A stretch of DNA of 64,000 bases from [Clostridium] innocuum (GCA_012317185.1 CP048838.1:124001-188000); one strand, 5' to 3'; shown: positions 17,320-26,552, counted from the stretch's first letter. Notes: generated by a model not told the origin, from the sequence alone. Numbers and translations are program-made.

Positions 17320-18036
17320 ATGCGAACAAATAGTATAAAATATCTTTCAATTTATGAAGATCTGAAAGAAGAAATCATAAATGGTACATATCCGATAGGT
17401 GGACTGTTTCCAGCAGAACCAGAGCTGCAGACCCTTTTTGGCGTAAGTAGGATAACTGTTCGACATGCTGTTCAGCTCCTTGTTGATGAAGGGTACCTGC
17501 AGCGAATTCATGGTGTAGGAACTGTGGTCGTTAGTCAGAAGGAATCATTGCAGCTGCAGAATCTGCTTAGCTTTTCTGAAGAATATAAAGGAGCCGGTGT
17601 TCATTCAGATATTATTTCATTTGAAGAAAGAATATCTGCTTCATCCCTAGTGTGTTCTAAATTGAATCTGTCTAAGGGATCAGAGGTAAGCTGTCATGAA
17701 CGCTTGCGTTGGAGTGATAACAGTCCAATTGGCTTCCAGCGTGTATACTGTCCGCTTCATTTAGCATTGACAAGGAATGAACTAATAAGACCTAATGTAT
17801 CTTTATATCAGCTATTTAAAGAAAAGGGCTACAGTGTGAAGAATGCCAATGAAACAATAGAATCAGTGATTGCTGATAAAAAGATTGCAGATTATCTGCA
17901 TGTAAAAGAGGGGAGCCCATTGCTGTTTGTACAGCGAGTCACGAAGGATCAGCGTGATAGAATTGTAGAGTATGCTGAATTTTATTATAGAGGGGATCGA
18001 TATCGGTATAGTGTGCAGCTCCATGTTCCAGATTGA
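17320..18036 (+). CDS. GntR/HutC-family (UTRA) transcriptional regulator
   Basis: 238 residues. The N-terminal GntR winged helix has LFPAEPELQTLFGVSRITVRHAVQLLVDEGYLQRIHGVGTVV (quoted pieces: SRITVRHAVQLLVDEG, GVGTVV). The UTRA effector domain occupies about residues 75-236 (SCHERLRWSDNSPIGFQRVY, RYSVQLHVPD). UTRA domains bind small sugars or phosphosugars. Its placement behind the PTS/ARH operon and its own promoter suggest local control of that operon through the palindrome at 14649-14666. Confidence 0.88.
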   Translation: MRTNSIKYLSIYEDLKEEIINGTYPIGGLFPAEPELQTLFGVSRITVRHAVQLLVDEGYLQRIHGVGTVVVSQKESLQLQNLLSFSEEYKGAGVHSDIISFEERISASSLVCSKLNLSKGSEVSCHERLRWSDNSPIGFQRVYCPLHLALTRNELIRPNVSLYQLFKEKGYSVKNANETIESVIADKKIADYLHVKEGSPLLFVQRVTKDQRDRIVEYAEFYYRGDRYRYSVQLHVPD

Positions 18037-18126
18037 TATGGATGGGAGTAAGAGTTAAAATGTCATTCAAATCTACAAGCATCCAGCCATAATGTAGTAT
18101 GGAGAATCATACAAATCTAATTGGAT

Positions 18127-18300
18127 TTTATTGATTCTTTTTGTTTGTTTCTTCACTTTCTAAATTTTCCTGTACATCTTCATGATATCTTTCTACATCG
18201 CGGCTTCTTTTTAAGTCCTTCCATTCTTTACTTTTGTGTATTTTGGTCGAAAAGGGCAGTTTCCACACATATTTTTGATTTGTCCGTGGATACATAGGAT
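18127..18300 (-). other. Possible decayed coding remnant in an otherwise empty gap
   Basis: The gap 18037-18398 has no complete gene. On the minus strand a stop-free stretch near 18127-18290 reads KYVWKLPFSTKIHKSKEWKD and then RDVERYHEDVQ, faintly like the C-terminal end of a DDE transposase (E-W-K-x-L ... VERy). There is no start codon or SD and similarity is only by eye. Confidence 0.2.
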
Positions 18301-18362
18301 GTAGCTTTCATATGAAGAATGTGTTAACGAACGATGACAGCTGTATGAATAAAAAGCACATT

Positions 18363-18392
18363 AAAAAGCCATGCGATCACTCACATGGCTTA
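18363..18392 (-). terminator. Terminator of the trehalose operon
   Basis: On the minus strand AGCCATG and CATGGCT enclose a 10-nt loop and are followed by TTTTTAA, a few bp after the treC stop. Confidence 0.8.
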
Positions 18393-18398
18393 TCTGCA

Positions 18399-20048
18399 TT
18401 AGCTTGCTTTATAATATATGACAGATTCATAAGGACGAAGTGTGATACACTTGTCAGCTTTACTGTCCTTATAATTGCTTAACAACAGCACATAATCTGT
18501 CAGATTTTCTTTTATTTCCACACGTACAGCTTCTGCATAGAAATTGCTGAGTACAATCAGTTCTCCTTCCTCTCCTTTGCGTTTGTATGCAAAGATTGTC
18601 TTATGATCCTGCAGTAATGGAATATACAGGCCATCCTGAATCACCTTATACTCTTTCCGCATGCGTATCAATTTATGATAATGATAAAATACGGAATTTT
18701 CATCCTGTAGTGCATTTTCAATATTGACAGTTTTATAGTTATCGATTACTGACAGCCATGGAGTACCATCTGTAAAGCCTGCATTTTGCTTGCTGTTCCA
18801 TTGCATTGGTGTTCTTGCATTATCCCGGCTGCGTTCCTGTAATATATGCAGGATTTCTTCCTTACTGCGCCCTTCCTTCTTAAGAATATCATAGAAATTT
18901 GTACTTTCTACATCGCGATATTGTGATATATCATGGAAATATGCATTGGTCATACCGATTTCCTCACCCTGATATACATACGGTGTCCCCCGCATGCAGT
19001 GAAGCACAGTAGCCAGCATTTTAGCGGCTTCTATACGATAGTTTTTATCATCGCAAAATCTTGAAAGCGCACGGGGCTGATCGTGATTACACCAGAATAA
19101 GGCATTCCATGCATCTGCTTCCTGCATACCTGTCTGCCAGTCATTCAAGAGCTGCTTTAGCTCGATGAAATCAAACGGCATCAGCTCCCATTTCTTTTTG
19201 TTTCTATAGTCTACCTTCAGATGATGGAAGGTAAATACACTCGTCAGCTCATGGGCGTCACTTCCTGAGTAACGTGTGCAATTCTCTAAGGTTGTTGAAC
19301 TCATCTCACCAACCGTCATACTGTCTTCATCCTTGCCAAAGCTGTTCAGATTCAGTTCTTTCAAATATTCGTGTATGTGTGGACCATCCGTGTAAAACTG
19401 CCGGCCGTCAAAGAGGTTTGGATCATCCTCGAAGGAGCCTTTTGATACAAGATTAACTACATCGAAGCGGAATCCATGAACCCCTTTACTGCGCCAGAAG
19501 TTGACGATATCAGCCAGTTCTTTTCTGACTTCCGGATTGTCCCAGTTTAGATCAGCCTGTGTGACATCATACAGATGCAGATAGTACTCATCCAGCTCCT
19601 TGACATATTCCCATGCAGGACCGCCAAACTTTGAATTCCAGTTATTCGGAGCACTGCCATCTGCTTTTCCTTTGCGGAAAAAGAAGTAATCTTTATATTT
19701 CTCTTCGCCCTTTAAAGCCTTCTGAAACCAGACATGCCACGTTGAAGCATGATTGAACACCATATCCAGCATGATATCAATGCCACGCTTTTTTGCTTCC
19801 CTGCATAATTCAGTAAAATCCTCCATAGTTCCATAGCGTGGATCGATTGCTCGATAATCTTCTACATCATAGCCATTATCCCGTTGCGGAGATACAAACA
19901 TTGCATTAAACCAGATATAATCAATACCAAGCTTCTGCAGATAATCGAGTCTGGAAATGACACCCTGTAAATCGCCCCATCCATCGCCATTGGAATCCTG
20001 AAAGGATTTTGGATAAATCTGATATACTGTTTTCTCTTTAAAATTCAT
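18399..20048 (-). CDS. treC: Trehalose-6-phosphate hydrolase (GH13)
   Basis: 549 residues. It splits imported trehalose 6-phosphate into glucose and glucose 6-phosphate. GH13 motifs: MVFNHAS, GFRFDVVN with nucleophile Asp, VGEMSS with acid/base Glu and CNHDQPR with the third acid. The N-terminal FVSPQRDNGYDVEDYRAI carries the SPQxDNGYD signature that separates TreC/TreA from oligo-1,6-glucosidases. It ends the operon treR-treP-treC, 9 bp after treP. Confidence 0.92.
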   Translation of the reverse strand: MNFKEKTVYQIYPKSFQDSNGDGWGDLQGVISRLDYLQKLGIDYIWFNAMFVSPQRDNGYDVEDYRAIDPRYGTMEDFTELCREAKKRGIDIMLDMVFNHASTWHVWFQKALKGEEKYKDYFFFRKGKADGSAPNNWNSKFGGPAWEYVKELDEYYLHLYDVTQADLNWDNPEVRKELADIVNFWRSKGVHGFRFDVVNLVSKGSFEDDPNLFDGRQFYTDGPHIHEYLKELNLNSFGKDEDSMTVGEMSSTTLENCTRYSGSDAHELTSVFTFHHLKVDYRNKKKWELMPFDFIELKQLLNDWQTGMQEADAWNALFWCNHDQPRALSRFCDDKNYRIEAAKMLATVLHCMRGTPYVYQGEEIGMTNAYFHDISQYRDVESTNFYDILKKEGRSKEEILHILQERSRDNARTPMQWNSKQNAGFTDGTPWLSVIDNYKTVNIENALQDENSVFYHYHKLIRMRKEYKVIQDGLYIPLLQDHKTIFAYKRKGEEGELIVLSNFYAEAVRVEIKENLTDYVLLLSNYKDSKADKCITLRPYESVIYYKAS

Positions 20049-20057
20049 ACTGCCCTC

Positions 20058-21941
20058 CTATTTGTATGTGATGATATGAGCATCACCAGCTGCTATCTTT
20101 TCGTGCTGTTTTTCAAGTGTGATCGCTGTCCCGTCCGTAAATACCACTGGAGAAACAAGAGATTTTCCTTTCCTTTTGATAACATCCAACTCTACATCAA
20201 CCAGTACGTCACCCTGTTTTACGACATCTCCAGCCTTTACGTGCGGGTGGAAGCCTTCTCCATTTAATTCCACAGTATCCATACCAATGTGAATCAGAAC
20301 CTCTTTTCCGTTATCTGCCTTGATACCGTAGGCGTGGCCGGTCGGAAATGCGACCATGATGGTTCCGCTGAACGGAGCCAGAACACGGGTATCCTGTAAT
20401 TCTACTGCAAAGCCGTCACCCATAGCTTTGGATGCAAATGCCTGATCCTCTACTTCTTCCATCGGCATATATATACCGCTCATTGGTGAATGGAAGCTTT
20501 CCTCTTCGGCCGAGACGATGACAGCAGCTTCCTTTTGCTGCAGTTTCTTTTTTCCAACAAGCAGAGTCAAAACAAACGGAATGATAATCGCCGCTGCCAT
20601 AGCTGCAAGGAATGCCAGCCAAAATTGTGATTTTATGGAAATGATGCCCGGTAAACCGCCGACACCGATGCTGAAAGCCTGCACCCCGCATCCTACAGAT
20701 ATCACTGCTGCAGCTGCAGAACCGATCATGCCGCAAATCAAAGGAAAGCCATATTTCAGATTGACACCAAATAAAGCCGGTTCTGTAACACCGAGATAGC
20801 AGGATATCAGGGCCGGGATATTGATCTGCTGTGCTTTTTCATCCTTTTTCTGAAGAACTGCCATTGCAAGAACACTGGAGCCCTGCGCAATATTGGATAA
20901 TGCAATCATTGGCCAGAGAATTGTACCGCCAAACATATTCGTCAGCGTTGTATCAATTGCATTCGTCATATGATGTAAGCCGGTCATAACGATTGGCGCA
21001 TAGATCAGCCCAAATACCGCGGCAAACAAAACGCCAAAGCTGGAGGTTAGTCCGGTATAGACAATATCCGCAATTGCATTTCCTATTGTCCAGCCTACAG
21101 GTCCAACCAGAGTATGAGCAATAACAACTGCCGGGATCAGTGAACAGAACGGCACAACAATCATAGAAATGACAGCAGGACAGTGCTTACGGAAGAATTT
21201 TTCAAGATATACGAGGACAAAGCCTGCCATCATGGCTGCGATTACCTGCCCCTGATAGCCAATCATTTGAATCTGTGTGAAACCAAAATCCCATACAGGA
21301 ATAGCGGAAGCCTCGGTTCCGGCTACCTGGAAGCCATTTAACAGCTGCGGAGAAACAAGGGTTAGCCCAAGGATGATTCCAAGAATCTGTGTTGTTCCCA
21401 TTTTTTTAGTAATGGACCATACGATACCCACCGGCAGCATGTGGAAGACGGCTTCACCAATCAGCCATAGAAAGCTGTATACGCCATTCCAGAACTGTGA
21501 GGCTTGGGCGAGTGTCTGTCCGTCAAACATCGCAATCTCGCCTATGATATTGCGAAACCCGAGAATCAGACCGCCGCAGATCAATGCCGGGATCAGAGGT
21601 GCGAAGATTTCTCCAAGAGCACCCATCATTTGCTGTAATACTGTCTGATTTGATTTTGCAGAGCTTTTCAGTGAATCCTTGGAAACTCCTTCAATGCCTG
21701 CATAAGCCGTAAATGCATTGTAAAATTCACTGACCTCATTTCCGATTATGACCTGAAACTGACCGGATTGTGTGAATGTCCCCTTTGCACTGGGAAGGGA
21801 TTCGATTGCCGCAACATCTGCCAGCTCCGGCTTTTCCAGTACAAATCGCATTCTGGTAACACAGTGAGAAACGGCCTGTATGTTCTCTTTACCACCGACG
21901 TATAGCAATAGTTTTTTTACATCTTCCTGAAACTTTTCCAT
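20058..21941 (-). CDS. treP: Trehalose PTS permease EIIBCA
   Basis: 627 residues from the ATG at 21941, which follows AAGGAGGAGCTT; the in-frame ATG at 21959 has no SD and lies in an operator. EIIB with Cys27 (SHCVTRMRF), EIIC through residue ~455 (GVTEPALFGVNLKYGFPLICG), and a fused EIIA-Glc domain at the C-terminus (HAYGIKADNGKEVLIHIGMD, active His near 551). Having its own EIIA distinguishes it from E. coli TreB. It imports and phosphorylates trehalose. Upstream operators match those of treR. Confidence 0.92.
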   Translation of the reverse strand: MEKFQEDVKKLLLYVGGKENIQAVSHCVTRMRFVLEKPELADVAAIESLPSAKGTFTQSGQFQVIIGNEVSEFYNAFTAYAGIEGVSKDSLKSSAKSNQTVLQQMMGALGEIFAPLIPALICGGLILGFRNIIGEIAMFDGQTLAQASQFWNGVYSFLWLIGEAVFHMLPVGIVWSITKKMGTTQILGIILGLTLVSPQLLNGFQVAGTEASAIPVWDFGFTQIQMIGYQGQVIAAMMAGFVLVYLEKFFRKHCPAVISMIVVPFCSLIPAVVIAHTLVGPVGWTIGNAIADIVYTGLTSSFGVLFAAVFGLIYAPIVMTGLHHMTNAIDTTLTNMFGGTILWPMIALSNIAQGSSVLAMAVLQKKDEKAQQINIPALISCYLGVTEPALFGVNLKYGFPLICGMIGSAAAAVISVGCGVQAFSIGVGGLPGIISIKSQFWLAFLAAMAAAIIIPFVLTLLVGKKKLQQKEAAVIVSAEEESFHSPMSGIYMPMEEVEDQAFASKAMGDGFAVELQDTRVLAPFSGTIMVAFPTGHAYGIKADNGKEVLIHIGMDTVELNGEGFHPHVKAGDVVKQGDVLVDVELDVIKRKGKSLVSPVVFTDGTAITLEKQHEKIAAGDAHIITYK

Positions 21942-21958
21942 AAGCTCCTCCTTAAACA

Positions 21959-22012
21959 TGTACGTACATCTCAGTACAACAACAGTATAACTTGTACGTA
22001 CATGTATGTCAA
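21959..22012 (-). promoter_or_regulatory. treP promoter with two TreR-type operators
   Basis: On the minus strand TTGACA (22012-22007), 17 bp, TATACT (21989-21984): a near-consensus promoter. The palindrome TGTACGTACA fills the spacer at 21993-22002, and a second identical copy lies in the leader at 21959-21968, 34 bp away centre to centre. Both would block RNA polymerase when bound. The same 10-mer is found in the treR promoter. Confidence 0.88.
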
Positions 22013-22091
22013 TATCTTTTTTAAATAATCATTTGTTTTGTAAAAGAACAAATGTAGCAGGTAGCCGTCTATTCGTTAATGGTATTTCAAA

Positions 22092-22117
22092 TAAAAAAGC
22101 CGGCAATTTGCCGGCTC
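22092..22117 (-). terminator. Terminator of treR
   Basis: GCCGGCAA and TTGCCGGC (22099-22115) are followed on the minus strand by TTTTTT. It separates treR from treP, which has its own promoter. Confidence 0.88.
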
Positions 22118-22123
22118 ATGCTA

Positions 22124-22840
22124 TTATACTAATTTTACGCGTCTTGCGAAATCTTTAAATCGGAATTTATCCGGGCGGTGTCTTGCATTGGTATATTGAA
22201 AGATTCGTGCATCATCAAGATATGAGCAGGACTCCACATTCACAACCATATCATACTGTTTCATATCCAGAACCTTCGTATCCAGACCGCTCACGTTCTG
22301 GCATGTGATTTCCTTTTCCGCATAGGCGATTTTCAGATGCAGGGTTTCTTCGATATAGGAGTACAATGACTGTTCCAGAATCTCTTCGTTCAGCTCCGGA
22401 ATAATAGAAGCATCCAGTATATCCGTATCCAGAATAACGGCTTCATGGTCAATGATCCGAACCCTTTGAACAAGCCAGACTTCATCCTCCGGGCTCATAT
22501 GAAACAATTGCCGGATACGGGCATCCGGATGAGTTTTTTCAAGACAAATCACCTTTGTCTGCACATCCTGTTCCATTTTATCGGCAAGCTCTTTAAAGCT
22601 GACAACACCGGAAACCGGAAAGTCATAGCGCTGTCGGTCCAGAACAATACTTCCTCTTCCCTTGGATTTCTGTATATATCCGTTTTGTGCAAGCAGCAGC
22701 AAGGCTTTTCGAATGGTATCTCTGGATGCTTCATAGATTTTCATAAGCTCATATTCACCGGGAAGCGTATCTCCGGCTGCATAGAGATTTTGTTCAATTC
22801 TTCCTAATATATCCTTGTAAATCGCTTCGTATTTTGACAT
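22124..22840 (-). CDS. treR: Trehalose operon repressor, GntR/UTRA family
   Basis: About 238 residues from the ATG at 22840 (AGGTG 6 nt upstream; a GTG at 22849 and an ATG at 22846 are also in frame). GntR helix-turn-helix with DTLPGEYELMKIYEASRD and TIRKALLLLAQNGYIQKSKG, then a UTRA domain (VVSFKELADKMEQDV onward). TreR of Bacillus responds to trehalose 6-phosphate. Three copies of one palindrome, two before treP and one before treR itself, support this role and autoregulation. Confidence 0.9.
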   Translation of the reverse strand: MSKYEAIYKDILGRIEQNLYAAGDTLPGEYELMKIYEASRDTIRKALLLLAQNGYIQKSKGRGSIVLDRQRYDFPVSGVVSFKELADKMEQDVQTKVICLEKTHPDARIRQLFHMSPEDEVWLVQRVRIIDHEAVILDTDILDASIIPELNEEILEQSLYSYIEETLHLKIAYAEKEITCQNVSGLDTKVLDMKQYDMVVNVESCSYLDDARIFQYTNARHRPDKFRFKDFARRVKLV

Positions 22841-22856
22841 TGTCATCACCTACTTG

Positions 22857-22885
22857 ATTTTATCATGTACGTACAAATTCGTCAA
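22857..22885 (-). promoter_or_regulatory. treR promoter with internal operator
   Basis: On the minus strand TTGACG (22885-22880), 17 bp, TAAAAT (22862-22857). The palindrome TGTACGTACA at 22866-22875 sits in the spacer, as at treP, implying autorepression. Confidence 0.85.
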
Positions 22886-22907
22886 AGGGAATTCTGTTTT
22901 CATAAAA

Positions 22908-23414
22908 TCAAATATCGTATTCGCTTCGTACGGCTTCATATATCTGACGTGTAATCTCGTCGAAGCATATCAGATAAACAATCTTTATACAGGTTTCCTT
23001 TTCTTCCAGTATTGTCCGGATGGCAATGCGGGCAGCCTGTTCCAAGGGGAAGTGATATACGCCGGTACTAATGGCAGGAAAAGCGATGGAGGTTATATGA
23101 TTCTCCTTCGCCAGCTTCATACAGCTTCGATAGCAGCTTTCCAGCAACTCGCATTCCCCATGATTTCCACCCTGCCATATCGGACCCGGTGTATGAATTA
23201 CATAGGAACAAGGCAGCCGGTATCCCTTTGTGATTTTTGCTTCTCCTGTCTTGCACCCGTGAAGGGTACGGCACTCTTCTAAAAGCTCAGGTCCGGCAGC
23301 ACGATGAATTGCTCCGTCGACACCGCCTCCCCCAAGCAGGGAAACATTGGCTGCATTCACGATGGCATCCACCTGTAGGGTTGTAATGTCGCCTGATAAA
23401 ATCTTTATCATCAT
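22908..23414 (-). CDS. Macrodomain protein (O-acetyl-ADP-ribose deacetylase-like)
   Basis: 168 residues, a single macrodomain of the MacroD/YmdB type. Signatures: LSGDITTLQVDAIVNAAN, LLGGGGVDGAIHRAAG, a TGEAKITKGYRLPCSYVIHT run and the phosphate loop FPAISTGVYHFP. Such enzymes bind ADP-ribose and remove acetyl or ADP-ribosyl groups. The next gene upstream ends 10 bp before it, so both are likely on one transcript reading towards treR. An ADP-ribosylglycohydrolase-family gene lies 6 kb away but in a different operon. Confidence 0.92.
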   Translation of the reverse strand: MMIKILSGDITTLQVDAIVNAANVSLLGGGGVDGAIHRAAGPELLEECRTLHGCKTGEAKITKGYRLPCSYVIHTPGPIWQGGNHGECELLESCYRSCMKLAKENHITSIAFPAISTGVYHFPLEQAARIAIRTILEEKETCIKIVYLICFDEITRQIYEAVRSEYDI

Positions 23415-23423
23415 ATCATTCCC

Positions 23424-24188
23424 TCACTCATGAAATATCGTCTGAATGAAATTTTTCGGTCCGTGTCTATACAGCAGAACAATGCCTTCTTTGCCAAGGT
23501 CACGATAAATATCATCAAAATAAAACATGCCTGCAACAGAGGGGAACTGATTCCAGAATTCCTGTGTCACGGCATTGACCAGGATCTTATGCTGTAAGGC
23601 TTTTGTTTCCACCTGCAGCGCCTGTGAAAGAAGACCGAAGGCACGCTCCTTATGCGCTTCATATTTCTGTGTATAAAACTTATAGCTGCTGCAGGAAGCA
23701 TTCCATGCCAGATAATTCGCAAGACCGTTTGTGAATGCCAGATGGTTTAACAGGCTGAGATATTTACGGGAACGTACAGGGAACTGCTTCTGAATCAGAT
23801 ACTTTGATAGCTCGAAGGTCAGATAATTCTGCAAAATATAGGTCATCTGTGAAACGATACGGGTATAATCAGCAATATGAATCAGATCAATCAGGATACA
23901 AAGCCCTTCCTCTGATTTCACAATGCGGTTTTCCTTTGTGCCGACAACCGCCATGATACAGACAGTCTCCAGCTGCTCCCTGTAATTGGGAAAAACAGCC
24001 TCAAAAAGCTCCTTGTTAAAGGTCGGAAATTCTTCTACGATGCTTTCCAGCTGCGAGTCCAGCTCCTGTACGATATCCTTTCGTTTCGAATCAGCCTCCT
24101 TGTACTCCTGCAGCAGGTAAAAATGCTTTTCCTCTGTTACAGGTCTTCCTTCCAGAAATGCGGCAGCTATGCGATTGTCATACAGCAT
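23424..24188 (-). CDS. Uncharacterised protein, 254 residues
   Basis: I do not recognise this family. The protein is soluble-looking and mostly helical, with an acidic, Glu-rich N-terminal third (EYKEADSKRKDIVQELDSQ) and aromatic-rich C-terminal part (NQFPSVAGMFYFDDIYRDLG). No signal peptide or clear catalytic motif (for example no HExxH). SD AAAGGAGG lies 7 bp before ATG. It lies 9 bp upstream of the macrodomain gene and may be co-expressed with it. Confidence 0.7.
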   Translation of the reverse strand: MLYDNRIAAAFLEGRPVTEEKHFYLLQEYKEADSKRKDIVQELDSQLESIVEEFPTFNKELFEAVFPNYREQLETVCIMAVVGTKENRIVKSEEGLCILIDLIHIADYTRIVSQMTYILQNYLTFELSKYLIQKQFPVRSRKYLSLLNHLAFTNGLANYLAWNASCSSYKFYTQKYEAHKERAFGLLSQALQVETKALQHKILVNAVTQEFWNQFPSVAGMFYFDDIYRDLGKEGIVLLYRHGPKNFIQTIFHE

Positions 24189-24307
24189 AAAAGACCCCTC
24201 CTTTTGTAATTCATTATATCACGTTTCCATCACCTGCGTGAATGTTTTGCCATATCCCTTATAAGATGCACATTCCCGGGGAAAGCTAACAGAGAGGATG
24301 TGATTAT

Positions 24308-25072
24308 ATGAGAAAAGAAGTATGGCGTGATGTGATTTTAAGCAGTGTGGCATTTCTTGCACTGATGTGGGTTGCTTTTTTCTGGGCCCAGAAATATTTC
24401 CCGATGGAACAGGATAGTGCTGCAGTCGCCAAGGTGGAAGAAAAAAAGGTTGCGTATTTAACCTTTGATGACGGTCCCAGCAAGCACACGCAGGAGGTAC
24501 TGGATATTCTGGATACCTACCATGTCAAGGCTACGTTTTTTGTGACGGGAAGCAATCCGGAGTATTACGACCTGATTAAGAAAGCGGATGCTAAGGGGCA
24601 TGCGATCGGTATTCATACCTTCTCCCATGATTATGGTAAAATCTATTCCAGTGAGGAGGCGTATTTTGAGGATGTCAATAAAACGAATGCGCTGATTGAA
24701 AAACAGACGGGACATAAGGTGAATATCCTGCGCTTTCCCGGAGGCACCAGCAATACGGTATCCAGAAAGTACAGCAGCGGCATTATGAGTACGCTGGCAG
24801 CTTCTGTAACGCAAAAAGGGTATGAATACTATGACTGGAATGCTTCAAACGGGGATGGAAACTGTTATGTAGGAAGTGATTCACTGATCAATACGGCATT
24901 AAAGGAAATCAGGGATAAAAAAGAGGTAATGATTCTGATGCATGATGGAACCGGAAACAAGGCAACGGTAGAGGCGCTTCCTACGATTCTGAAAAGTATG
25001 CTGTCGCAGGGCTATGAGTTTCGTGTCATTGACTCTTCCACCCCGGTATTTCATCATCATATCGCAAACTGA
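24308..25072 (+). CDS. Membrane-anchored polysaccharide (peptidoglycan) deacetylase
   Basis: 254 residues. An N-terminal helix (about 11-27, FLALMWVAFFWAQKYF region) anchors a NodB/CE4 domain outside the cell. CE4 motifs: TFDDGPS (metal Asp), HTFSHDYG (HxxxH metal ligands), RFPGG, and ILMHDG near the end. CE4 enzymes N-deacetylate GlcNAc or MurNAc in peptidoglycan, commonly giving lysozyme resistance. The gene is alone between a divergent and a tandem gene. Confidence 0.9.
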   Translation: MRKEVWRDVILSSVAFLALMWVAFFWAQKYFPMEQDSAAVAKVEEKKVAYLTFDDGPSKHTQEVLDILDTYHVKATFFVTGSNPEYYDLIKKADAKGHAIGIHTFSHDYGKIYSSEEAYFEDVNKTNALIEKQTGHKVNILRFPGGTSNTVSRKYSSGIMSTLAASVTQKGYEYYDWNASNGDGNCYVGSDSLINTALKEIRDKKEVMILMHDGTGNKATVEALPTILKSMLSQGYEFRVIDSSTPVFHHHIAN

Positions 25073-25122
25073 GAAAGTATGGTATAATATTTCATATGCA
25101 GTTGCTTGACAGGTGATGAAAT

Positions 25123-25893
25123 ATGAAAATAACAAGAGAAAAAAATCTGGATGAAATAAAAAACGGATATACAAAGGACAAACGTAATTTTTACCATTGT
25201 AATTTTTGCGATGCAGTGTTTGAGGATGGTGAAATTTTTCCGATAAACGGGCATTTTTACCGTGCTGAAAAGGCGGTGCAGATGCATATACAAAAGGAGC
25301 ATGGTTCTGTGTTTGAACAGCTGCTGCAGCTGGATAAGAAATCCTGCAGTCTGACCGATGTGCAGAAAAAGCTCCTGCAGTATATTCATGAAGGGAAAAC
25401 CGATAAGGAAATAGCCTCGCTGACAAGTACAAGTGCGTCAACCGTCCGCCATCAGCGCTTTGTATTCCGAGAAAAAGCAAGACAGGCGAAAATGTATCTG
25501 GCTCTATATGAGCTATCGGTGGAGGGTATGATGGATAATCTGCTGGAGGTGCATGACCATGCCGCACAGGTGGATGAACGCTATGTCGCAACCAGTGAGG
25601 ATGAGGAGCAGGTGCTGAAGACGATGACGCTCTCTATCGATCCGCTGAAATTAAAGCAGATTCCGGCTAAGGAAAAAAAGAAAATTATTATACTACGAAA
25701 AATTTGTGAATTTCTGGAGCCGCATCAGGTATACAGCGAAGAGGAAATCAATGCCTTTTTAAAGCAGATATTTGAGGATTTTGTATCACTGCGCCGCTAT
25801 CTGATTGAGTACGGCTTTTTGCATCGGACAAAGGATTGTCAGTTCTATTCAATGGATCTAGGAAGAATCCGGGAGGTGGAAGACCATGAATGA
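25123..25893 (+). CDS. DUF2087 protein with LuxR-like helix-turn-helix
   Basis: 256 residues. The N-terminus has an odd FYHCNFCDAVFEDGE segment with Cys and later His residues (C-x2-C ... H-x3-H), possibly a zinc site. In the middle is a LuxR-type HTH (TDVQKKLLQYIHEGKTDKEI ... STVRHQRF). The last ~75 residues are DUF2087 (PAKEKKKIIILRKICEFL ... YSEEEINAFLKQIFEDF ... RRYLIEYGFLHRT), common at the ends of regulators. Probably a transcription factor; target unknown. A 26-codon frame overlaps its stop. Confidence 0.8.
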   Translation: MKITREKNLDEIKNGYTKDKRNFYHCNFCDAVFEDGEIFPINGHFYRAEKAVQMHIQKEHGSVFEQLLQLDKKSCSLTDVQKKLLQYIHEGKTDKEIASLTSTSASTVRHQRFVFREKARQAKMYLALYELSVEGMMDNLLEVHDHAAQVDERYVATSEDEEQVLKTMTLSIDPLKLKQIPAKEKKKIIILRKICEFLEPHQVYSEEEINAFLKQIFEDFVSLRRYLIEYGFLHRTKDCQFYSMDLGRIREVEDHE

Positions 25894-25966
25894 AAGCCTG
25901 CACTGGTATGAAAATGAGGATCAGGTAAAGCATGTCTCGCGCTGTATGCGAATGTATCCTTTCTAA
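25886..25966 (+). CDS. Short coupled ORF, 26 residues
   Basis: ATG 25886 overlaps the stop of the DUF2087 gene (ATGAATGA) and has a strong SD (GGGAGGTGG) 7 bp upstream. The product, beginning MNESLHWYENEDQVKHVSRC, has no recognisable domain. It may be a truncated second gene of the operon or a real small protein. Confidence 0.35.
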   Translation: MNESLHWYENEDQVKHVSRCMRMYPF

Positions 25967-25992
25967 GATTACGATGAAAGGAGGAGCATAGT

Positions 25993-26352
25993 ATGCAAAG
26001 CATCGTACATGCTTACTGGAATGCAATACATGAGCTGCGTTTTCAAGATGTGAGAGAGTTGTTCTGTGATACTGCAGAAATTACATGGCCCAATACGGAG
26101 GAAGTCTTTACCCTTGATGAATTTATAGCTGTAAATGAAGCCTATCCCGGAGAATGGGAGGAAGAGGTTCTGAAATGCTATGAAATAGGGGATATGATTA
26201 TAAGTGAAACAATGGTGAAGGGACAGGAAGTATCCTTTCTTGCCATTGGTTTCTTCACAATACAGGGAGGGAAAATCACTGCCCTGCGTGAGTATTGGAC
26301 TGCTGTGGAAGCAGTCCCGGAATGGAGAAAAGAGCTGTTAAAAAGCAGATAG
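25993..26352 (+). CDS. SnoaL/NTF2-like small protein
   Basis: 119 residues with the cone-like NTF2 fold pattern: an N-terminal helix (VHAYWNAIHELRFQDVRELF), an acidic middle and a terminal strand pair (FFTIQGGKITALREYWTAVE), the last being the SnoaL_2 hallmark. Members are enzymes or binding proteins of diverse function, so no activity is assigned. SD AAAGGAGGA precedes ATG and a terminator overlaps the stop. Confidence 0.8.
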   Translation: MQSIVHAYWNAIHELRFQDVRELFCDTAEITWPNTEEVFTLDEFIAVNEAYPGEWEEEVLKCYEIGDMIISETMVKGQEVSFLAIGFFTIQGGKITALREYWTAVEAVPEWRKELLKSR

Positions 26353-26377
26353 GGAATGCATGCATTCCCTGTCTTTT
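26350..26377 (+). terminator. Terminator after SnoaL-like gene
   Basis: The palindrome AGGGAATGCATGCATTCCCT (26351-26370) followed by GTCTTTTT. Confidence 0.75.
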
Positions 26378-26552
26378 TATCTCACCATTCACGGAGCTTC
26401 TGACCGCCGTTCGATACATTGTAATTGTTTCAGCAGACGGATAAAATTATCATATAGGTGTTAGATGGTGGATACTATCATCATAGGTATGGAAGAGCTT
26501 CTGCTGTTCGTCCCATTCGGTGGAAGTATGCATTGTAAAAGGAGCTGGTTTC

